Counted from the first letter of the stretch, positions 43,083 through 53,063 are shown. The stretch is DNA of 64,000 nucleotides from Corticibacter populi (GCF_004217315.1 NZ_SGWR01000004.1:479689-543688); one strand, 5' to 3'. The notes: generated from the letters alone by a model not told the origin. Numbers and translations: made by a program.

Positions 43083-43942
43083 AACAACGGGTGATCACCG
43101 CGCTGGTGCTGCTGGGTGTCATCCTGGCGTGCCTGTTCGCACCATGGGACTGGCCGTTCGTACTGCTGGTGACGGTGGTGCTCAGTGTCGCTGCCTGGGA
43201 GTGGTCGCGCCTCAACGGCCTCGATGGCGCGCCCTCACTGGCCGTGGGGGTGGTATTCGGGCTGGCATGCACAGTGGCCTCGCTCAACGGCGTGCAGGAA
43301 GTCACCAAGCCCAGCCTGTTCTGGCTGTTGTTCTCGATGGGGTGGCTGGCCGGCGCCGTGCTGGTGCTGCGTGGCGGCACGGCGGGCTGGACGACGCTGC
43401 CGCGGGCTCTGCGGCTGGTGATGGGGCTCATTGTGTTCGGTGCGGTCTGGGTGGCCGTGTTGCGGGCTTTCGAACTGGGCATCAACTACCTGCTGTCGCT
43501 GATGGCGCTGGTGTGGATGGCCGATATCGGTGCCTACTTTGCCGGCCGAACCTTCGGCCAGAAGCTGGTGCACCGCAAGCTCGCGCCCACCGTCAGCCCT
43601 GGCAAGAGTTGGGAGGGCGTGTTCGGCGGCATCATCGGCGTGCTGCTGCTGGCCGCGCTGTGGCTGTGGCTGGACCGCTCGCTGGCCCAGGAATGGGGCC
43701 GCAGCTTCTATGGCGTGGTGCGCCAGCAGGGCCTGACCATGCTCACGGTGGTGTGCGTCGCACTGGTGGGCATGAGTGTGCTGGGCGATCTGCTGGAGTC
43801 GCTGGTCAAGCGCGCCGCCGGCGTCAAGGACAGCAGCGCCGTGCTGCCCGGCCATGGTGGCGTTCTCGACCGCATCGACGGCCTGATTCCCGTGATGCCC
43901 ATGGGCATGCTGGTGCTGGCGCTGGTGGCGAGGGCGGCATGA
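43076..43942 (+). CDS. cdsA: phosphatidate cytidylyltransferase, 288 aa
   Basis: An integral membrane enzyme that forms CDP-diacylglycerol for phospholipid synthesis. About eight hydrophobic helices are visible and the C-terminal CDS signature ESLVKRAAGVKDSSAVLPGHGGVLDRIDGL is intact. AAGGAG precedes the ATG. It overlaps uppS by 7 bases and dxr by an ATGA junction, so the three are translationally coupled. Confidence 0.96.
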   Translation: MLKQRVITALVLLGVILACLFAPWDWPFVLLVTVVLSVAAWEWSRLNGLDGAPSLAVGVVFGLACTVASLNGVQEVTKPSLFWLLFSMGWLAGAVLVLRGGTAGWTTLPRALRLVMGLIVFGAVWVAVLRAFELGINYLLSLMALVWMADIGAYFAGRTFGQKLVHRKLAPTVSPGKSWEGVFGGIIGVLLLAALWLWLDRSLAQEWGRSFYGVVRQQGLTMLTVVCVALVGMSVLGDLLESLVKRAAGVKDSSAVLPGHGGVLDRIDGLIPVMPMGMLVLALVARAA

Positions 43943-45168
43943 ACCCCGCATGTCTCACGCATCCGAGCGGTCCGCAACACCGGCAGCGTATCGCCATCCT
44001 GGGCTCGACCGGCTCGATCGGCACCAGTACGCTGGATGTGCTGGCTCGGCATCCCGAGCGCTTCGAGGTGTTCGCGCTGGCTGCGGGGCGCAATGTCGAT
44101 CGCCTGTTGGCGCAGTGCCTGCAGTTCCGGCCACGCTATGCCGCCGTGCTGGAGCCTGATGCCGCGCAGGCCCTGCAGCGGCAATTGCGCGAGGAAGGGC
44201 TGGCGACCGAGGTGCTGGCTGGTGCGCCGGCCATGGTTCAACTGGCAGCGCACACCGAAGTCGATGCCGTGATGGCCGCCATCGTCGGCGTGGCCGGGCT
44301 TCCGCCCGCGCTTGCGGCGGCACGGGCGGGCAAGCGCCTGCTGCTGGCCAACAAGGAGGCGCTGGTGGTGGGTGGGCACTACTTCATGCAGCAGGTGCGC
44401 GAAGGCGGCGCGCTGCTGCTGCCGATCGACAGCGAGCATTCGGCGGTGTTCCAGTCGCTGCCGGAGGATCCGGCGAGCTGGCCGAGGCGTGTCGAGAAGC
44501 TCATCCTCACAGCCTCGGGTGGTCCCTTCCGCCTGCGCGATCCGGCCAGTCTGGCGGAAGTCACCCCCGAGCAGGCCTGCGCCCATCCGAACTGGAGCAT
44601 GGGGCGCAAGATCTCGGTGGACTCGGCCACCATGATGAACAAGGCGCTGGAGGTCATCGAGGCGCGCTACCTGTTCGACATGGCGCCCGAGTACATCGAG
44701 GTGGTCATCCACCCGCAAAGCACCATCCATTCGATGGTGCAGTTCCGCGATGGCTCGGTGGTGGCCCAACTGGGCTCGCCCGATATGCGCGTGCCGATTG
44801 CCTATGGCCTCTCCTGGCCCGAGCGCATCGAATCAGGGGCAGCGCGGCTGGATTTCCGCACGCTCGCAGCCATGACGTTCGAATCCTTCGAGGATCCGCT
44901 GCACCAGCGGCGCTTCCCGTGCATGGCCCTCGCCTGGCAGGCCCTGCGCGGCCCGGCTGGCAGCACCGCCATACTCAATGCAGCCAACGAGGTCGCGGTG
45001 GAGTTGTTCCTGCAGCGGCGCCTGCGCTTCGACCAGATCCATGCCGTCAATGCCGAGACATTGCAGCGCATTGAGCCCCAGGACACCGACTCCCTGGAAG
45101 GCCTGCTGGCGCTGGATGCACAGGCCCGACAGCAGGCTCTGGCCCTGGCTCGGACATTGGCATTTTGA
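43939..45168 (+). CDS. dxr: 1-deoxy-D-xylulose 5-phosphate reductoisomerase, 409 aa
   Basis: Commits deoxyxylulose phosphate to the MEP isoprenoid pathway. The NADPH site ILGSTGSIGTSTLDV, the metal/substrate segment LLPIDSEHSAVFQ, and SGGPFRL and HPNWSMGRKISVDSATMMNKALEVIEA are all present. The ATG overlaps the cdsA stop codon. The product feeds the carrier lipid made by UppS in the same operon. Confidence 0.97.
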   Translation: MNPACLTHPSGPQHRQRIAILGSTGSIGTSTLDVLARHPERFEVFALAAGRNVDRLLAQCLQFRPRYAAVLEPDAAQALQRQLREEGLATEVLAGAPAMVQLAAHTEVDAVMAAIVGVAGLPPALAAARAGKRLLLANKEALVVGGHYFMQQVREGGALLLPIDSEHSAVFQSLPEDPASWPRRVEKLILTASGGPFRLRDPASLAEVTPEQACAHPNWSMGRKISVDSATMMNKALEVIEARYLFDMAPEYIEVVIHPQSTIHSMVQFRDGSVVAQLGSPDMRVPIAYGLSWPERIESGAARLDFRTLAAMTFESFEDPLHQRRFPCMALAWQALRGPAGSTAILNAANEVAVELFLQRRLRFDQIHAVNAETLQRIEPQDTDSLEGLLALDAQARQQALALARTLAF

Positions 45169-45201
45169 TGCCGCCGAACCGCCTGTGATCGGAGTGCGTC
45201 C

Positions 45202-46578
45202 GTGCTGACCCTGCTGGCCTTCATCCTCACCATCGGCATCCTCGTGACGGTGCATGAGTGGGGGCACTACCGCATGGCCGTGGCCTGCGGCGTCAAGGTG
45301 CTGCGTTTTTCCGTCGGCTTTGGCAAGCCGTTATGGCGCTGGCGCCGGCCTGGCGGCGAGACCGAGTTCGTGCTGGCCGCGCTGCCGCTGGGCGGCTATG
45401 TGCGCATGGCCGATGAGCGCGAGGAGGCGGTGGCGCCGGAAGACCGGCCCCGCGCTTTCAACAATCAGTCGCTGTCCAAGCGCGCCGCCATCGTACTGGC
45501 CGGACCCATGGCCAATCTGGTGCTGGCGGTGCTGTGCTTTGCCGCCGTCAGTTGGTGGGGCACCGAGGAGCCGCAGGCGATCGTTGCCACGCCGCCGGCA
45601 GCTTCATTGGCCGAAGCGGTCCAACTGCAGCCCGGCGACCGCATCGTGGCGGCGCGGCGCAGCGGCGCAGCGGATTTCGCGCCCCTGGCGTCCTTCGAGG
45701 ATTTGCGCTGGTTCATCAGCCGTGCGGCCCTGCGTCACCAGGATGTCGAACTGCAGGTCGAGCCGGCTGCGGCAGATCAGACCCCACGCACCGTTGCGCT
45801 GCCGCTCGCGGCCTTGCATGTGCAGGACCTCGATGCCGAAGCGATGCAGCGCATCGGCATCGTGGCGCCACTGGCGCCTGCCATGATTGGCGAGGTGCTG
45901 CCCGACGGGGCGGCCGCGGCCGCCGGCCTGCGCACCGGTGACGTGGTGCAAAGCATCGATGGTGAGCCGGTCCCCGATGCAGAGGGCCTGTTGCTGCGCA
46001 TCCGTTCTGCAGGCCAGGAGGGGGCGCTCCCGCAGATCTGGCAGATTGTGCGTGACGGGCAAAGTCTGCAACTGCCGGTAAGTCCGCGCATGGTTGTGCG
46101 TGATGGCCAGCAGCGTGCCGAGATTGGTGCGCGCATCGGCGGCAGTGGCCGGTACGCCACCGTATTGGTGCGGCGTGGCCCGATTGAGGGACTGCTGCGG
46201 GGTGCCGAGCGCACCTGGGATATGGCACTGCTGACGGTAACCATGCTCGGGCGCATGCTGGTGGGCGAGGCTTCGTTGCAAAACCTCAGTGGCCCCTTGA
46301 CGATCGCCCACTATGCAGGCCAGTCGGCAAGCCTGGGCGCGGTGCAGTTTCTGGAATTCCTGGCGGTGGTCAGCCTGAGCCTGGGAGTGCTGAATTTATT
46401 GCCACTGCCGGTGCTCGATGGTGGCCACCTGATGTATTATCTTTGGGAGGCAGTGTCGGGAAGGCCGGTCTCCGATGTCTGGATGGAGCGTCTGCAGCGT
46501 CTGGGCATCGCGGCCCTTCTGATGCTGATGGCATTGGCGCTGTTCAATGATGTCGCCCGCCTGTCCGACCGTTTCTGA
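45202..46578 (+). CDS. rseP: site-2 zinc metalloprotease RseP, 458 aa
   Basis: An inner-membrane intramembrane protease that releases the ECF envelope-stress sigma factor by cutting its anti-sigma factor. The HExxH zinc motif is at residues 18-22 (VHEWGH) in the first helix, and the LDG motif (PVLDGGHLMYYLWEAVSG) is near the C-terminus. Two PDZ domains lie between (about 125-210 and 215-300). The start is GTG, supported by GGAG seven bases upstream. It precedes bamA, the usual order, but a strong hairpin separates the two. Confidence 0.95.
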   Translation: MLTLLAFILTIGILVTVHEWGHYRMAVACGVKVLRFSVGFGKPLWRWRRPGGETEFVLAALPLGGYVRMADEREEAVAPEDRPRAFNNQSLSKRAAIVLAGPMANLVLAVLCFAAVSWWGTEEPQAIVATPPAASLAEAVQLQPGDRIVAARRSGAADFAPLASFEDLRWFISRAALRHQDVELQVEPAAADQTPRTVALPLAALHVQDLDAEAMQRIGIVAPLAPAMIGEVLPDGAAAAAGLRTGDVVQSIDGEPVPDAEGLLLRIRSAGQEGALPQIWQIVRDGQSLQLPVSPRMVVRDGQQRAEIGARIGGSGRYATVLVRRGPIEGLLRGAERTWDMALLTVTMLGRMLVGEASLQNLSGPLTIAHYAGQSASLGAVQFLEFLAVVSLSLGVLNLLPLPVLDGGHLMYYLWEAVSGRPVSDVWMERLQRLGIAALLMLMALALFNDVARLSDRF

Positions 46579-46581
46579 GAG

Positions 46582-46634
46582 CCAGTTCACGCACTCGCCG
46601 CAATGCCCATGGTCAGTGCCTGAACTGGTTTTAA
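46582..46634 (+). terminator. intrinsic terminator between rseP and bamA
   Basis: CCAGTTCA-C-GCACT pairs with AGTGC-C-TGAACTGG (46582-46595 with 46615-46628), a 13-pair stem with one C/C mismatch and a large loop, followed by TTTTAATT. Its outer arms resemble the dispersed GTGAACAGGTTC repeat. Confidence 0.7.
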
Positions 46635-46648
46635 TTGCACAATCACAA
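46622..46648 (+). promoter_or_regulatory. candidate envelope-stress (sigma-E-like) promoter for bamA
   Basis: GAACTG and TCACAA are spaced by 15 bp, resembling the GAACTT-N15/16-TCxAA pattern of RpoE-type promoters, 40 bp upstream of the bamA start. The -35 overlaps the right arm of the terminator. bamA, skp and lpxD are sigma-E targets in E. coli, but this match is only approximate. Confidence 0.3.
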
Positions 46649-46687
46649 GCGCACGGGGCTCATGGGCCGGTGCGGTGAGTCTGGTTC

Positions 46688-48982
46688 ATGAATCACAATT
46701 TCCGACGTTTCTGGGTTCGCACGCTGACTGCAGTGGCTCCGCTGGCGCTGAGCCTGCACGCGTGGGCGCTCGAGCCTTTCACGGTGCGCGACATCCGGGT
46801 CGAGGGCCTGCAGCGCGTCGAGGCCGGCACCGTGTTTGCCTCGTTGCCCATTCGTGTGGGTGATCTTTACACTGACGACAAGGGCTCCGACTCGATCCGC
46901 TCGCTGTTTGCGCTGGGCCTTTTCAATGATGTACGCATCGAGGCTGACGGCAACGTCATGGTGGTGGTGGTGCAGGAGCGTCCCGTCATCGCCAATGTCG
47001 AGTTTGCCGGCGCGCGTGAATTCGACCGCGATGCATTGCTCACGGCGATGCGCGACATCGGCCTGGCCGAGGGGCGTCCGTATGACAAGGCGCTGGCCGA
47101 CCGGGCCGAGCAGGAACTGGTGCGCCAGTACCTCTCCCGCAGCTACTACGGTGCGCAGGTCGTCACCACCATCACGCCGACCGAGCGCAATCGCGTCAAC
47201 CTCACCTTCACGGTCACCGAAGGCAGCGTGGCCAAGATCGGTGAAATCCGCTTTACCGGCAACAAGGAGTTCTCCGAGTCGACGTTGCGCGGGTTGATGG
47301 ACCAGGACACCGGTGGCTGGCTCAGCTGGTATACCAAGTCGGATCGCTATTCTCGCGCCAAGCTCAACGCCGATCTGGAGGCGGTGCGGTCCTATTATCT
47401 GCAGCGTGGCTTCATCGACTTTCGCATTGATTCGACTCAGGTGGCGATTTCGCCCGACAAGCAGAGCATCTCGATCACTGTCAACGTGCACGAAGGCGAT
47501 CGCTTCGCCGTCTCCGCCGTGCGCCTCGACGGCAATTACCTCGATCGCGACGACGAGTTCAAGGCGCTGGTGCGAATCAAGCCAGGCGAGCCATACAACG
47601 AGAACCAGGTGACCGAGACCACGCAGGCCTTCTCGGAGCATTTCGGCAATTACGGCTATGCGTTTGCACGCGTCGAGGCCGTGCCTGATATCGACCGCGC
47701 CAACCATACCGTGGCGGTGGTGTTGCGCGCCGTGCCACAGCGCCGTGTGTATGTGCGCCGCATCGCCGTGACCGGCAACACCAAGACGCGCGACGAGGTG
47801 ATTCGCCGCGAGTTCCGGCAGTTCGAAGCGTCCTGGTATGACGGCGAGAAGATCCGCCTCTCGCGCGACCGCGTCGACCGGCTGGGCTATTTCACCGAGG
47901 TCGACATCGAGACCCAGGACGTGCCCGGCGCGCCGGACCAGGTGGACCTGCAGGTGGCCGTGGTCGAGAAGCCCACGGGTTCGCTGCAGTTGGGTGCCGG
48001 TTTCTCCAGTGCCGAGAAGCTCAGCTTCTCGTTCGGCCTGCAGCAGGAGAACTTCATGGGCACCGGCCATTACATGGGGATCGACCTCAATACCAGCAAG
48101 TACCGTCGCACGCTGGTGTTCAATACCACCGATCCGTACTTCACGCAGTCGGGCGTCTCGCGCGCGGTCGACCTGTACTACCGGACCGACAAGCCCTACG
48201 AAGACATGGGCGGCAACTACTCGCTGGTGACCATGGGGGGGGCGCTGCGCTTCGGGGTGCCCTTCAGCGAGACCGACACCGTCTACTTCGGCCTGGGGGC
48301 GGAACGCAACCGCATCAAGCCGGGCACCAACATCCCGGCCGCCTACCTTTACTATGCCGACAGGTTCGGCTACACCAGCAATTCGTTCCCGTTCACGATC
48401 GGCTGGTCGCGCGACAGCCGCGACAGCGCACTGGCACCCAATGAGGGTCGCTACCAGCGTTTCAGTTCCGAATGGTCGTTTGCCGGTGATACGCGTTACC
48501 TGAAGACCAATTACCAGTACCAGCAATATGTGCCGCTGGGCAAGAAGTACACGCTGGCTTTCAATGGCGAACTCGGTTGGGGCAAGGGCTTCGATGATCG
48601 TCCTTACCCGGTGTTCAAGAATTTCTACTCCGGTGGCCTGGGTTCGGTGCGCGGCTTCGACCAGGGCACACTCGGCCCGCGGGACTTGACCGGCGCTTCG
48701 CTGGGCGGATCGAAGAAGGTCACGCTCAATGCCGAATTCATGACGCCTTTCCCGGGTGCGGGCAATGACCGCACGCTGCGCCTGTTTGCCTTCGTTGATG
48801 CCGGTAACGTGTTCGGTGAGGACGAGAAGGTCCGCTTCTCCGAATTCCGGGCATCGACCGGCCTGGGTCTGAGCTGGATTTCGCCGCTTGGCCCGTTGCG
48901 CCTGGCTTATGCGCATCCGGTCCGCAAGAAGGCCGGAGATAGAATCGAGGAAATTCAGTTCCAGATCGGAACATCGTTCTAA
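46688..48982 (+). CDS. bamA: outer-membrane protein assembly factor BamA, 764 aa
   Basis: The essential Omp85 protein that folds beta-barrels into the outer membrane. The signal peptide ends near LHAWALE. Five POTRA domains follow (about 30-430: FTVRDIRVEGLQRVEAGTVF, VANVEF-like repeats and VYVRRIAVTGNTKTRDEVIRREF), and a 16-strand barrel carries the conserved GLGSVRGFDQGTLGPRD segment and ends in FQIGTSF with a terminal Phe. It is followed 12 bp later by skp. Confidence 0.98.
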   Translation: MNHNFRRFWVRTLTAVAPLALSLHAWALEPFTVRDIRVEGLQRVEAGTVFASLPIRVGDLYTDDKGSDSIRSLFALGLFNDVRIEADGNVMVVVVQERPVIANVEFAGAREFDRDALLTAMRDIGLAEGRPYDKALADRAEQELVRQYLSRSYYGAQVVTTITPTERNRVNLTFTVTEGSVAKIGEIRFTGNKEFSESTLRGLMDQDTGGWLSWYTKSDRYSRAKLNADLEAVRSYYLQRGFIDFRIDSTQVAISPDKQSISITVNVHEGDRFAVSAVRLDGNYLDRDDEFKALVRIKPGEPYNENQVTETTQAFSEHFGNYGYAFARVEAVPDIDRANHTVAVVLRAVPQRRVYVRRIAVTGNTKTRDEVIRREFRQFEASWYDGEKIRLSRDRVDRLGYFTEVDIETQDVPGAPDQVDLQVAVVEKPTGSLQLGAGFSSAEKLSFSFGLQQENFMGTGHYMGIDLNTSKYRRTLVFNTTDPYFTQSGVSRAVDLYYRTDKPYEDMGGNYSLVTMGGALRFGVPFSETDTVYFGLGAERNRIKPGTNIPAAYLYYADRFGYTSNSFPFTIGWSRDSRDSALAPNEGRYQRFSSEWSFAGDTRYLKTNYQYQQYVPLGKKYTLAFNGELGWGKGFDDRPYPVFKNFYSGGLGSVRGFDQGTLGPRDLTGASLGGSKKVTLNAEFMTPFPGAGNDRTLRLFAFVDAGNVFGEDEKVRFSEFRASTGLGLSWISPLGPLRLAYAHPVRKKAGDRIEEIQFQIGTSF

Positions 48983-48994
48983 GTTCGAAGGTAT

Positions 48995-49510
48995 ATGAAA
49001 GCACGTTCACTCAAAATCACCTCGGCAGCCATTCTGCTCTCCGCAGCCGCATGGCTGCCGGTGCAGGCCCAGTCGTTCAAGGCCGGCTTCGTCAACACCG
49101 ACCGCATCCTGCGCGACAGCAACATGGCCAAGAGCGCGCAGACGCGCCTGGAGCAGGAATTCTCGCGCCGCGAGAAGGAAATCATCGACATGGGCAACAG
49201 TCTGCAGTCGGCATCCGATCGCTTCGACCGCGAGTCGCCGACGCTCTCCGAGAGCCAGCGCACCCAGCGTCAGCGTCAGCTGATGGAGCAGGATCGTGAA
49301 TTCCAGCGCAAGCGCCGCGAGTTCCAGGAAGACCTCGGCTCGCGCAAGACCGAGGAGCTGGCGCAGGTTCTCGAGCGCGCCAACGCCGTGGTACAGCAGG
49401 TGGCCGAGCGGGAAAAGTACGACGTCATCCTGCAGGAGGCGGTCTACGTCAATCCGGCTTATGACATCACCGACAAGGTGATCAGCGCCCTCAACGCCAG
49501 CAGCCGTTGA
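48995..49510 (+). CDS. skp: periplasmic chaperone Skp/OmpH, 171 aa
   Basis: Holds unfolded outer-membrane proteins for BamA. The signal peptide ends at about Ala25 (LPVQA/QS). The mature protein begins with a short beta segment (KAGFVNTDRILRDS) followed by a long charged coiled coil (about 45-135) forming the jellyfish tentacles of the trimer, and ends with a second core strand (YDVILQEAVYVNPAYDITDKVI). Family and context agree. Confidence 0.95.
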   Translation: MKARSLKITSAAILLSAAAWLPVQAQSFKAGFVNTDRILRDSNMAKSAQTRLEQEFSRREKEIIDMGNSLQSASDRFDRESPTLSESQRTQRQRQLMEQDREFQRKRREFQEDLGSRKTEELAQVLERANAVVQQVAEREKYDVILQEAVYVNPAYDITDKVISALNASSR

Positions 49511-49570
49511 GGCGCTGGTGTCCATGCAGGCAAAGCTTGAAGCGCTCACGCCAGAGACAGAACACCGATA

Positions 49571-50578
49571 TTGCGGGAACAAGGCGTGTCGCTGACCCTG
49601 GGAACCCTTTGCGCTTCGCTGGGCGGTGAGCTGCACGGCGATGCTTCCAAAGTGGTGCAAGGCATTGCGCCGCTCGATAGCGCAGGCCCGGGCGACATTG
49701 CTTTTCTGAGCAATCCTCGCTATATCGCACAGTTGCATGAAAGCCGGGCCGCTTGCGTGATCGTTGCGCCGGCGCAGGCCGAGCAGGCACAGCGCCGCGG
49801 CGCCTGCATCGTCACCCCGAACCCCTATCTCTACTATGCGCGCCTCTCGCAGTGGTGGCGCCAGCAGCATCCTGCGCCATGGGCTCCTGGCATTCACCCG
49901 AGTGCGGTGGTACATCCCGATGCCCATGTGGATGCCACGGCCAGCATCGGGCCACTGTCGGTGATCGAGGCAGGTGCGGTGATCGGGGCGCATACGCGCA
50001 TCGCCTCGCGCGTGACGGTCGGCTATGACTGCGTGATCGGAGCGCATTGCATCGTTCACTCCGGAGTGGTGATCGGGGCCGACGGCTTCGGCTTTGCGCC
50101 CGATGGCGCCGCCTGGGTCAAGATCGAGCAGCTGGGCGCGGTGCGCATCGGCGATGAGGTCGAGATCGGCGCCAACACCTGCATCGACCGCGGCGCGCTG
50201 GGTGATACGGTGATTGCCAATGGCGTCAAGCTCGACAACCTGATCCAGATCGCGCACAACGTCCACGTTGGCGAGAACACCGCAATGGCTGCTTGTGTGG
50301 GCATTGCCGGCAGCGCCCACATCGGCGCCGGTTGCACGCTCGCCGGCGGCGCCGCAGTGCTGGGCCATCTGCAGATTGCCGATGGCGTGCACGTCTCGGC
50401 ACGCACGGTGGTGACCCGCTCGCTGCACCAGCCGGGTCAATACAGTGGCCTGTATCCGTTTGAGCCCCATGCCCAATGGGAGCAGAATGCCGCTTCGCTG
50501 CGGCAGTTGCGCAGCATGCGCGACCGCCTCAAGATCCTCGAAAAGGAGATGGCAGCACTACAGGAGAGACTGCCATAA
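49571..50578 (+). CDS. lpxD: UDP-3-O-(3-hydroxyacyl)glucosamine N-acyltransferase, 335 aa
   Basis: The third step of lipid A synthesis. The uridine-binding N-terminal domain (about 8-105) is followed by a left-handed beta-helix of hexapeptide repeats (about 108-290), with the catalytic His229 in [14 protein letters not shown], and a C-terminal helix. The start codon is not ATG: TTG at 49571 or GTG at 49586 (giving MSLTLGTLC) are the choices, and neither has a strong ribosome site; the longer form is given. Confidence 0.95.
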   Translation: MREQGVSLTLGTLCASLGGELHGDASKVVQGIAPLDSAGPGDIAFLSNPRYIAQLHESRAACVIVAPAQAEQAQRRGACIVTPNPYLYYARLSQWWRQQHPAPWAPGIHPSAVVHPDAHVDATASIGPLSVIEAGAVIGAHTRIASRVTVGYDCVIGAHCIVHSGVVIGADGFGFAPDGAAWVKIEQLGAVRIGDEVEIGANTCIDRGALGDTVIANGVKLDNLIQIAHNVHVGENTAMAACVGIAGSAHIGAGCTLAGGAAVLGHLQIADGVHVSARTVVTRSLHQPGQYSGLYPFEPHAQWEQNAASLRQLRSMRDRLKILEKEMAALQERLP

Positions 50579-50580
50579 TC

Positions 50581-51030
50581 ATGACAATGAACATCCATAA
50601 AATCCAAAAACTGCTGCCGCACCGTTATCCGTTCCTGCTGGTTGATCGCGTCACGGAGCTGAAGGTGGGCGAAAGCATCCGGGCCTACAAGAATGTCAGC
50701 ATCAACGAACCCTTCTTCAACGGTCATTTTCCGGGCAAGCCGGTGATGCCGGGGGTGCTGGTGCTGGAGGCGCTGGCACAGGCTGCGGGTCTGCTGTCGT
50801 TCGAGACCATGGGTGAGGCGCCCGGCGACGACAAGGTGTTCTATTTCGTCGGCATCGACAACGCGCGGTTCAAGAAACCGGTGGTGCCGGGCGATCAGCT
50901 GGTACTGGAGGTTGGCATCGACCGGGTGCGCGCTGGCATCTACAAATTCAAGGCGGTCGCGAAGGTCGAGGGGCAGGTGGTCTGCGAGGCCGACCTGATG
51001 TGCACCATGCGCGAGTTCGACCAGAACTGA
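50581..51030 (+). CDS. fabZ: 3-hydroxyacyl-ACP dehydratase FabZ, 149 aa
   Basis: Dehydrates 3-hydroxyacyl-ACP in fatty acid elongation, competing with LpxA/LpxD for the same substrate pool. The hot-dog fold holds the catalytic His49 ([15 protein letters not shown]) and Glu63 ([11 protein letters not shown]). An AGGAGA site lies upstream, and an ATG two codons later is an alternative. Only 2 bases separate it from the lpxD stop, and lpxA follows 4 bases after. Confidence 0.97.
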   Translation: MTMNIHKIQKLLPHRYPFLLVDRVTELKVGESIRAYKNVSINEPFFNGHFPGKPVMPGVLVLEALAQAAGLLSFETMGEAPGDDKVFYFVGIDNARFKKPVVPGDQLVLEVGIDRVRAGIYKFKAVAKVEGQVVCEADLMCTMREFDQN

Positions 51031-51034
51031 GTCC

Positions 51035-51865
51035 ATGGCGTCCATGAGCCACGACAGTCCGGTGCCGGCGCAGGCCGCGATTCATCCCACTGCCATCATT
51101 CATGCGGGCGCCCAACTGCATGAGAGCGTCACGGTCGGTCCATACGCAGTGATCGGCCCGCAGGTGCGCATTGGCGCGGGCAGCAGCATCGGTGCGCACT
51201 GCATCATTGAGGGACGCACCACCATCGGTGCGGACAACACCTTCCATTCGCATGCCGCCGTCGGTGGCGCGCCGCAGGACAAGAAGTATGCGGGGGAGCC
51301 GACCGAACTGCACATTGGCGACGGCAACACCGTGCGGGAGTTCTGCACCATCAATGTTGGCACCGAGCAGGGCGGCGGCGTGACCCGCATGGGCGATGAC
51401 AACTGGATCATGGCGTATGTGCACATTGCACACGACTGCCAGGTCGGCAGCCACACCATCATGGCCAACAGCGTGGCGCTGGCCGGTCATGTGCAGGTGG
51501 GGGATTGGGCCATCATCGGCGGGCTGACCGGTGTGCACCAGTTCACCCGCGTTGGCGCGCACGCCATGATCGGTTTTTCCAGCCACGTTTCGCAGGATGT
51601 CGTGCCTTTCGTGCTGGCGGGCGGGAACCCGTTCGCGGTGCGAGGCCTGAACATCGAAGGTTTGCGCCGGCGCGGCTTCAGCGGCAACCAGCTGTCCGTG
51701 CTGAAGACGGCGTACCGCATCGTGTTCCGCGAGGGCAATACGGTCCAGGAGGCCTGCGACAAATTGCAAGATCTGCAGAGCCGTGTCGTGCAGGGCGATG
51801 GCTGGGAGGACGTGCTGGCGGTGCTGGCCTTCCTGCAGCATGCCGAGCGCGGTATTGCCCGGTGA
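51035..51865 (+). CDS. lpxA: UDP-N-acetylglucosamine acyltransferase, 276 aa
   Basis: First step of lipid A synthesis. A hexapeptide-repeat beta-helix (about 14-200) with catalytic His133 in YVHIAHDCQVGSHTIM, equivalent to His125 of E. coli, and the C-terminal helical region (LSVLKTAYRIVFREGNTVQEA). The ATG at 51035 is used; one three codons later is possible. It is tightly packed between fabZ and lpxB. Confidence 0.97.
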   Translation: MASMSHDSPVPAQAAIHPTAIIHAGAQLHESVTVGPYAVIGPQVRIGAGSSIGAHCIIEGRTTIGADNTFHSHAAVGGAPQDKKYAGEPTELHIGDGNTVREFCTINVGTEQGGGVTRMGDDNWIMAYVHIAHDCQVGSHTIMANSVALAGHVQVGDWAIIGGLTGVHQFTRVGAHAMIGFSSHVSQDVVPFVLAGGNPFAVRGLNIEGLRRRGFSGNQLSVLKTAYRIVFREGNTVQEACDKLQDLQSRVVQGDGWEDVLAVLAFLQHAERGIAR

Positions 51866-51880
51866 CACGGTGGTGAGCGC

Positions 51881-53056
51881 ATGAGCGCGCCGGCCACCGC
51901 GCACGCGGACCCCGATCTGGCCATGGTCGCTGGCGAGGCGTCCGGCGATCTGCTTGCTGCCTTGCTGCTGCAGGGGGCCAGGTCGCGCTGGCCCGGCCTG
52001 CGCGCGCACGGCATTGGTGGTTTGTCGATGCAGGAACAGGGCTTCGCGGCGCAGTGGCCGGCCGATCGGCTGGCGGTGCACGGTTACAGCCTGGAGGTCT
52101 TGCGGCGTGTGGCTGGTTTGCTGCGCATACGTCGCCAGTTGGGCAACCAGTTGCTGGACCAGCGTCCTGATGTGTTCATTGGCGTTGATGCGCCCGATTT
52201 CAATCTCGGACTGGAAAGGCGCCTGCGCACCGGTGGCATTCCGACCGTGCATTTTGTCTGTCCGTCGATCTGGGCCTGGCGACCCGAGCGCGTCGAGACC
52301 ATCCGTGCTGCGGCCGACCATGTGCTGTGCCTGTTCCCGTTCGAGCCGGCGCTGCTGGCAAGCCATGGCATTGCTGCCAGCTTCGTAGGGCATCCGCTGG
52401 CCACACGCATTCCGTTGCATACGGATGCGCTGATCGCGCGGGCGTCCTTGCAGCTCGAACCTGACGCGCCGGTGCTGGCCCTGCTGCCGGGCAGTCGCGG
52501 CAAGGAGATCGATTACCTGTTGCCGCGCTTCTTGCAGGCGGTGCAGCTGCTGCAGCAGCAAATGCCCGAGTTGCAGTGCATCCTGCCGGCCGTTCCCTCG
52601 CAGGTGTTGCGGGTCGAGGCCATGCTGCAGGAGCAACACATGCAGGGGCGCGTGCGGCTGCTGCAAGGGCATTCGCATCTGGCACTGCAGGCTTGCGATG
52701 TCACGCTGATCGCCAGTGGCACCGCCACGCTGGAGGCTGCACTGTTCAAGAAACCCATGGTCATCAGCTACGCCATGCACCCGTGGAGCTACCGCTTGAT
52801 GCGCCGCAAGCAGTTGCAGCCCTGGGTGGGCCTGCCCAACATCCTGCTGCGCGAAGCGGTCGTGCCCGAACTGCTGCAGGATGCCGCCACGCCTGCTGCG
52901 CTGGCTGGCGCCGTGCTGCATTGGTTGCGTGCCAGCGCGGTGCGCTCGCCCGAGTGGCAGCAGTTGATGGCCCGGTTTACCAGCCTGCATGAGTCGTTGC
53001 AGGCCGACACCTCGACATTGGCTGCCAATGCCATCGAATCCGTACTGCTACGTTGA
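51881..53056 (+). CDS. lpxB: lipid-A-disaccharide synthase, 391 aa
   Basis: Condenses UDP-diacylglucosamine and lipid X to the lipid A disaccharide at the inner membrane. GT19 signatures include [16 protein letters not shown] at the N-terminus, [34 protein letters not shown] and [21 protein letters not shown]. Length is normal. It lies 15 bp after lpxA and 7 bp before rnhB. Confidence 0.97.
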   Translation: MSAPATAHADPDLAMVAGEASGDLLAALLLQGARSRWPGLRAHGIGGLSMQEQGFAAQWPADRLAVHGYSLEVLRRVAGLLRIRRQLGNQLLDQRPDVFIGVDAPDFNLGLERRLRTGGIPTVHFVCPSIWAWRPERVETIRAAADHVLCLFPFEPALLASHGIAASFVGHPLATRIPLHTDALIARASLQLEPDAPVLALLPGSRGKEIDYLLPRFLQAVQLLQQQMPELQCILPAVPSQVLRVEAMLQEQHMQGRVRLLQGHSHLALQACDVTLIASGTATLEAALFKKPMVISYAMHPWSYRLMRRKQLQPWVGLPNILLREAVVPELLQDAATPAALAGAVLHWLRASAVRSPEWQQLMARFTSLHESLQADTSTLAANAIESVLLR

Positions 53057-53063
53057 GCGCCAG

